From Chromatiales bacterium (GTDB taxonomy: Bacteria > Pseudomonadota > Gammaproteobacteria > Steroidobacterales > GCA-2729495), in assembly GCA_020351875.1 (NCBI GenBank), contig CP070671.1, positions 1,949,476 through 1,995,721 on the forward strand: a stretch of DNA of 46,246 bases, in the 5' to 3' direction. Below are positions 42,145 through 46,246 of the stretch, piece after piece. The first letter of the stretch is position 1; each line of letters starts with the position of its first letter. The translations under genes were made by a program, and so were the position numbers. The notes under the pieces were generated by a model that was not told the origin of the DNA, did no database searches, and saw only the letters and a list, made by a program, of their open reading frames with translations.

Positions 42145-42912
42145 GTGACGGAAGCAAAACCCTGGACCGGCGTGATCAACGCGCTGGCGCTGACAGCCAC
42201 GCTGGTCGTGAACGGCCTGGCCAGCGGCCTGCCGCTGAACGGGCAGACCACGGGACAGATCTCGAACCGCTTCGACGTGTATTTCGTGCCGGCCAGCTAC
42301 GTGTTCTCCATCTGGGGCCTCATTTACGCCGCGCTGATTGCCTTCGTCGTCTACTCGCTGTTGCCGGCGCACCGCGCGAGCGCGGCCGTCGGCCGGGTGG
42401 GCCTGGGCTTCGTGTTGAGCTGCGTGGCGAACATCGCCTGGATCTTCTGCTGGCACTACGAACTGTTCGAACTCGCGCTGGCCTGCATGCTGCTGATGCT
42501 GGCGACGCTGACGACGGTCTACCTGCGCCTTGACGTCGGGCGCGCCGGCGTGAGTCGCAGCGAGCGCTGGTGCGTGCACGCGCCCTTCAGCCTCTATCTC
42601 GGCTGGATCAGCGTTGCCACCGTGGCCAATACCACGCAGCTGCTCGACTACGTGGCCTGGGGACGTTGGGGGATTGCCGCGGAAACCTGGATGCTGATCA
42701 TCCTCGCGGTGGTGGTGGCTTTGGCGGCCGTGGTCGCAGCGCAGCGGCGGGACCTCATCTACCTGCTCGTGCTCGTCTGGGCGTTGGCGGGCATCGGGGT
42801 GAAGCAGGCGGCCGTTGCCGTGGTGGCGAGTGGCGCCTGGGTGGCCACGGGCCTGATCGCGCTGCTGGCGCTGTTTGCGTTGCTGCGCCCGTTTCGGTCG
42901 CGGGCCGCCTAA
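42145..42912 (+). CDS. TspO/MBR-like (tryptophan-rich sensory protein-like) membrane protein
   Basis: This 255-residue protein has about seven membrane helices. The first half resembles TspO: FVPASYVFSIWGLIYAALI corresponds to the TspO P-x-W-x-x-Y helix, ANIAWIFCWH to its N-x-xW-xxFF helix and FSLYLGWISVATVAN to its PYLLWVSFATYLN helix. Two extra C-terminal helices make it longer than the 160-residue TspO core, as in some bacterial relatives. TspO proteins bind porphyrins and heme intermediates. The GTG start has a GGGAGAC site. Its stop codon overlaps that of the convergent UbiD gene by three to four bases. It is probably co-transcribed with the riboflavin kinase fusion. Confidence 0.65.
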   Translation: MTEAKPWTGVINALALTATLVVNGLASGLPLNGQTTGQISNRFDVYFVPASYVFSIWGLIYAALIAFVVYSLLPAHRASAAVGRVGLGFVLSCVANIAWIFCWHYELFELALACMLLMLATLTTVYLRLDVGRAGVSRSERWCVHAPFSLYLGWISVATVANTTQLLDYVAWGRWGIAAETWMLIILAVVVALAAVVAAQRRDLIYLLVLVWALAGIGVKQAAVAVVASGAWVATGLIALLALFALLRPFRSRAA

Positions 42913-44420
42913 CGGCGCCAGTGGCGGAAGTACTCGGGCCAGCGCTGGCCCACCAGGCCGAAAGTCTCCGGGCTCAGTTTTTCCAGCAGCACGCGCGAGA
43001 CTTCCGGCCACTGTTCCGGGCCGCCCTCGCCGGGCAGCTGGCGCGTCGCGTCGATGATGATCTTGCTGGTCAGCCAGCGGGTCGGGGCACTGGGGTCCAG
43101 CGGCATGCCCCGGGTCTGCGGCAGGACGGCCGACGCGGGGTGGGGCTGCCACCGGGTGCCGAGTGCGCGCATCACCTGGCTGCGGTCGTGCACGTCCACG
43201 TCATCGTCCACCACGATAATGACCTTGCCGAAGATGTCGCCGGCAGCGATATGCTGGCCGGCGAGCATGCCGTCGCCCGGCAGGCGTTTGCGGATGCTGG
43301 CCAGGACTACACCGTTCGTTTCCGTGGGCCGGAAGAACTCCACCAGGTTCGGAATCACGCGCCGGTAATTGCGGTTGTTCGTCACCAGTTGCGGGATGCC
43401 CATGGTCAGCTTCGTGATGCCGGCGAACGAGTTGCTGACCCACGGGTTGTTACGGAAGGTGACGGCCTTGATGTCCATGAAGAAATTGCTGTCTTTCTTC
43501 AGGCCCATGTAGCCGTAGGTTTCACCGTAAGGGCCCTCTGCTTCCATCTGGTCCAACGCGATTTCGCCCTCGAGCACGATTTCGGCGTGGGCCGGCACGC
43601 CTATGTCGCTGGTTTCGCACTTCACCAGTTCCACCGGCCGGCCGCGCAGGCCACCGGCAATCTGCAGCTCGTCTTCACCGAGCGCGGCGATCTTCGAGGT
43701 GCTGAGCGCGAAGATCAGCGGGTCGGCGCCCATGACGACTGCTGCTGGGACGCGGTTCTCGTCGCGCTTTTTCACGCGCATCAGGAAACTCCACGCGTGC
43801 TGGCCGATCTCGGCGTTCACGCCGATCCGCTGCCCGTTCTTCACCTGGCAGCGATAGGTGCCGACGTTGCGCCCCAGTTCCGGGTCTTCGATGAAGACGC
43901 TGGCCGCGGTAATGTAGCGCCCGGCGTCCGCCGGGTTCGTCTGGATCCACGGAAACTGCAGAATGTCGACCGCGTCACCGCTGAGGATGTTCTGCTTGCA
44001 AGGCGCCTGCGCCGCACCGACTTCCACCGGCTCCGCGGTCGGCCAGCGGCCGGCGTCGTCGAGCAGCGCGTCCAGGTGTACAAAGGTGCGTCGGTAGACT
44101 TCCCGCGAACTGTGCCCGGGTTCCTTCACACCGAGTGCCAGAGCTTCGCCGAGCCAGCCACCGTAGATGTTGCCGAGCAGGGGGCCTTGCCGCCACTCGC
44201 CGTCGATCTTGAGGCGTTCGATCAGGAAGGCGGGAGCGTCGTCGTAGCCGAATTCCTCGATCAGGCGATAGCAGAATCCCGTCGCCTCGAAACGGTCCTG
44301 GTCCATTTCCGGGATCCGCACGAGCCGGCCGTGGGCTTCCAGTGCACTGGCGAAATCCCGCAGGGACTCGAAGGGTCCGGTAGGCAGTTCGCCAGCCTGT
44401 TTCAGCGCGACTTCGCTCAC
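42909..44420 (-). CDS. UbiD-family prenyl-FMN-dependent decarboxylase (copy 2)
   Basis: This 503-residue UbiD-type enzyme carries NVGTYRCQV with the prFMN Arg, the binding segment VELVKCETSD and the catalytic acidic motif AEGPYGETYGY with both Glu residues. This last motif is closer to the classic UbiD/AroY consensus than in copy 1. It is only distantly similar to copy 1, so the two probably have different substrates. The GTG start (VSEVALK) overlaps the MarR stop codon (GTGA), which fixes it despite an open frame upstream. Regulation by the MarR protein is likely. No UbiX gene is seen. Confidence 0.93.
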   Translation of the reverse strand: MSEVALKQAGELPTGPFESLRDFASALEAHGRLVRIPEMDQDRFEATGFCYRLIEEFGYDDAPAFLIERLKIDGEWRQGPLLGNIYGGWLGEALALGVKEPGHSSREVYRRTFVHLDALLDDAGRWPTAEPVEVGAAQAPCKQNILSGDAVDILQFPWIQTNPADAGRYITAASVFIEDPELGRNVGTYRCQVKNGQRIGVNAEIGQHAWSFLMRVKKRDENRVPAAVVMGADPLIFALSTSKIAALGEDELQIAGGLRGRPVELVKCETSDIGVPAHAEIVLEGEIALDQMEAEGPYGETYGYMGLKKDSNFFMDIKAVTFRNNPWVSNSFAGITKLTMGIPQLVTNNRNYRRVIPNLVEFFRPTETNGVVLASIRKRLPGDGMLAGQHIAAGDIFGKVIIVVDDDVDVHDRSQVMRALGTRWQPHPASAVLPQTRGMPLDPSAPTRWLTSKIIIDATRQLPGEGGPEQWPEVSRVLLEKLSPETFGLVGQRWPEYFRHWRR

Positions 44421-44929
44421 GATCCGATCTCCAGCCTGTTGGCGATGTGCTCGCCGGCGATTTCCACGTTGTCGAGCACACGCCCGAGGAGTTCGGTCAT
44501 CACCGCAATTTCCGCCGGTGTAAAACCCGCCACCAGATCCTGTACGTAGTCGGTGGCCTCCGGCAATAGTTCTTCGTGCACGCGCCGCCCGACGGACGTG
44601 ATCCACACCTCGACCACGCGGCTGTCATCCTCGGCGGGCCGGCGCTGCACCAGGCCATCGCGCTCCAGCTGATCAATGACCCGGCTCACCGCCGGCTGCT
44701 CGAGCCCGATCATGGTCGCGATCGCACCGATCCGGCTGCCGTCGAACTCCGTCAGCACGGACAGCACCTGCCAGCGCGCGGCGGTGAGGCCGCGAGGCCG
44801 CAGGGCCGTGCGCCAGAGCTGGTTCACCCGGCTGGTCGCGCGATTGAGCAGGTACGGCAGCAACTCAGCCGCGTGTTCCCTCGGTGGGGGCAGGTGGCGT
44901 AATGACAAAGGCCTGGTTGGCCGGCTCAC
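44417..44929 (-). CDS. MarR-family transcriptional regulator
   Basis: This 170-residue winged-helix regulator has a dimerisation N-terminus, then LTAARWQVLSVL, the recognition helix region MIGLEQPAVSRVIDQLERDGLV and the wing RRPAEDDSRVVEVWIT, followed by the C-terminal helices. It starts with GTG. MarR proteins usually repress neighbouring catabolic genes and release DNA on binding aromatic or phenolic ligands. It is co-transcribed with UbiD copy 2 and divergent from the DUF169 gene. The palindrome in between is its likely operator. Confidence 0.94.
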   Translation of the reverse strand: MSRPTRPLSLRHLPPPREHAAELLPYLLNRATSRVNQLWRTALRPRGLTAARWQVLSVLTEFDGSRIGAIATMIGLEQPAVSRVIDQLERDGLVQRRPAEDDSRVVEVWITSVGRRVHEELLPEATDYVQDLVAGFTPAEIAVMTELLGRVLDNVEIAGEHIANRLEIGS

Positions 44930-44946
44930 GGGCGCACTCGCAAGGC

Positions 44947-44975
44947 TTGAAACATGTAATTACATATATTATCTT
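44947..44975 (+). promoter_or_regulatory. Promoter of the DUF169 operon with a MarR-type operator
   Basis: TTGAAA (44947-44952) and TATCTT (44970-44975) are 17 bases apart. Between them lies the perfect 12-base palindrome ATGTAATTACAT (44954-44965). A palindrome in the promoter spacer next to a divergent MarR gene is the classic repressor arrangement. The site could control both directions. Confidence 0.65.
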
Positions 44976-45004
44976 TGGCCGTAAGTCAACAAGGAGACGC
45001 AGCG

Positions 45005-45967
45005 ATGGCAGCTGCAACCGACCTGAAAGCCCTGCACGATGTGATGTACGGCAAAGTGCGCGGGCACCCCGTGGCCATTTCCCTGTTCCGCGACGAAGTC
45101 CCGCCCGCCTACCAGGCGAAGAAGGTGGACCCGTGCGCCATTGTGCGATTGGCGATGGACGACGGCGAGATCGTACACGTGGACCGGGAGCACCACGACT
45201 GCATCATGGGCGCCTATACCGCGGGTTTCGACGAAGGGACGCCGGATACCCGCTCGGGGCAGTACCTGGCCAGGCATATTCCCGCCATCACCGACGAAGG
45301 TGCGGCGACGGCGAAGCAGGGCGAGTACATCTTGCCGCAGGGCATCGTGCGGGCCGTCGGTGCGGCGCCGCTGGACCGGGTGCCGGACGGCGTCGAGGTG
45401 AACTGGATCGTGGTCGTGTGCACGCCCTACTGGGCGAACTTTATCGGCGGCGCGCGCAGTGTCGTCGATGGCACGCCGCCCCACGGCGCGGCCGGGACGT
45501 CGTTTTGCAGCGAGCTCTTCGCCACACCCTGGTACACGGACAACGTGGTCCTGGCCCCGGGGGATGTCGGCGGGCGCATGAACAACCGGCTGAAGCCCGA
45601 AGAAATGTTCGTGATCGTGCCGATGCAGTGGACCGCGTCAATACTCAGCATCCTGGGCGAGAATCCCGATACGCGGGCCATCTACGAGGCCACGCGGCCG
45701 CCGGATTCACCCTATTGGCTGAAGCGCAAGCGGGCCGCGGAGAAGAAAAAGGCGACGGGCGAACACGCCGAGATTTTCACGATGCTGTGGGACGAAGAGG
45801 CCCAGGCGATACTGGCGAAGATGCCGGGCAACGCGCGTGAGGACGCCATCGAAACGATGGAAGAATTCGCGCACCTGAATCACTACGAAAGCATCACCCG
45901 GTCAGTCATCGAAGAACAGATGCGCAGCATCGGCATGGATCCGGCCATCATGGATCTGGGGAACTGA
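45005..45967 (+). CDS. DUF169 family protein
   Basis: This 320-residue soluble protein's N-terminal half (GHPVAISLFRDEVPPAYQ, then DPCAIVRLA) fits DUF169, a family of unknown function found in archaea and bacteria, often near C1 or cofactor metabolism. A second block reads GDVGGRMNNRLKPEEMFVIVP. AAGGAG eight bases before the ATG fixes the start. The C-terminal third is helical and charged. It is the first gene behind the palindrome-bearing promoter, and its stop overlaps the ATG of the SDR by one base. Its neighbours suggest a catabolic or regulatory role, but none can be stated. Confidence 0.8.
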   Translation: MAAATDLKALHDVMYGKVRGHPVAISLFRDEVPPAYQAKKVDPCAIVRLAMDDGEIVHVDREHHDCIMGAYTAGFDEGTPDTRSGQYLARHIPAITDEGAATAKQGEYILPQGIVRAVGAAPLDRVPDGVEVNWIVVVCTPYWANFIGGARSVVDGTPPHGAAGTSFCSELFATPWYTDNVVLAPGDVGGRMNNRLKPEEMFVIVPMQWTASILSILGENPDTRAIYEATRPPDSPYWLKRKRAAEKKKATGEHAEIFTMLWDEEAQAILAKMPGNAREDAIETMEEFAHLNHYESITRSVIEEQMRSIGMDPAIMDLGN

Positions 45968-46246
45968 TGGGCGAACTGACACTCAACGAAGTCGGGCACG
46001 ACATGCGGGGTAAGACCGTGCTGATTACTGGCACGGCCAGCGGCATGGGCCGAATTGCGGCGCGACGTTTGGCGGAGCTCGGGGCCAGGTTGATCCTGGT
46101 GGATTTCGACGTACCGAACGGGGAGAGCGGTCGCGACGAGATCGTCCGGGAGACGGGCAACGACGCGGTGGAGTTCATCGATTGTGACGTGACGAACTTC
46201 GACCAGGTCCGCAGCATGTGCGAACACGTAAACGCCGCCTACGACC
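45967..46246 (+). CDS. Short-chain dehydrogenase/reductase, N-terminal part (cut by the window end)
   Basis: The first 93 residues are present. The Rossmann motif TGTASGMG (residues 21-28) and the acidic LVDFD at the end of the second strand suggest NAD preference. IDCDVTNFDQV follows as usual in classical SDRs. The ATG overlaps the DUF169 stop (TGATG), so they are co-transcribed. The active-site Y-x3-K lies beyond the window. Confidence 0.9.
   Translation, partial: MGELTLNEVGHDMRGKTVLITGTASGMGRIAARRLAELGARLILVDFDVPNGESGRDEIVRETGNDAVEFIDCDVTNFDQVRSMCEHVNAAYD

Noticed and set aside
44421..44606. N-terminal extension of UbiD copy 2
   Set aside because: It lies inside the MarR gene. The GTG overlapping the MarR stop is the natural coupled start.
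1..46246. CRISPR arrays, tRNA or rRNA genes, insertion sequences, prophage
   Set aside because: I looked for regularly spaced repeats, cloverleaf-like spacers, transposase motifs and terminal inverted repeats and found none that stand up.

Overview
The window comes from a GC-rich, Gram-negative, probably marine or sediment-type gammaproteobacterium. I infer this from the complete cbb3 oxidase operon with its usual maturation genes, three very large TonB-dependent receptors, dense ATGA/GTGA start-stop overlaps and a Tat-exported molybdoenzyme. I saw no phage genes, transposase, CRISPR array, rRNA or tRNA.

Layout. (1) 1-8173: the last residues of an outer-membrane protein, then ccoN-O-Q-P, a small membrane protein, ccoG, ccoH, ccoI and ccoS. 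This is a textbook high-affinity terminal oxidase unit. (2) 8295-9774: two paralogous membrane proteins, convergent with a 4-nt gap. (3) 9995-17502: a tight plus-strand operon of bicupin, amidohydrolase, acyl-CoA synthetase, DsbA/HCCA-isomerase-like protein, type II DMSO-reductase-family molybdoenzyme and, overlapping its stop codon, a protein that looks like a ferredoxin-dependent bilin reductase (FDBR). (4) 17706-26991: a tandem triplet of closely related TonB-dependent receptors. (5) 27043-30828: luciferase-like flavoenzyme and AI-2E-type permease (minus strand), then a GPH-type MFS transporter. (6) 31026-36186: a nitrilase-family enzyme with a small orphan partner, facing a minus-strand operon of UbiD decarboxylase, a second nitrilase-fold protein that has lost its catalytic Cys, and a Rieske oxygenase. 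(7) 36513-38511: two membrane proteins and a phasin/H1-like protein, with short dispersed repeats around the last two genes. (8) 38591-42912: a minus-strand operon of a second FDBR/RCCR-like protein and two SDR-type proteins, divergent from a riboflavin kinase-HAD phosphatase fusion and a TspO-like membrane protein. (9) 42909-46246: a second UbiD with a MarR regulator, divergent from a DUF169 protein and a truncated SDR.

How it may work together. Regions 3-9 look like one catabolic island for a large, scarce organic substrate: outer-membrane import (three receptors), inner-membrane transport (MFS), CoA activation, oxygenation, decarboxylation, amide or nitrile chemistry, and flavin supply. 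The most striking pattern is the coincidence of two FDBR/RCCR-superfamily proteins, a Rieske oxygenase, a TspO-like protein and three TonB receptors. In plants a Rieske enzyme (PaO) and RCCR act in sequence on chlorophyll catabolites, FDBRs reduce bilins, and TspO binds porphyrins. I therefore propose, as a hypothesis only, a bacterial uptake and breakdown locus for a linear or cyclic tetrapyrrole or a similar conjugated molecule. Both FDBR-like proteins seem to lack the usual catalytic Asp, so the substrate may well be something else.
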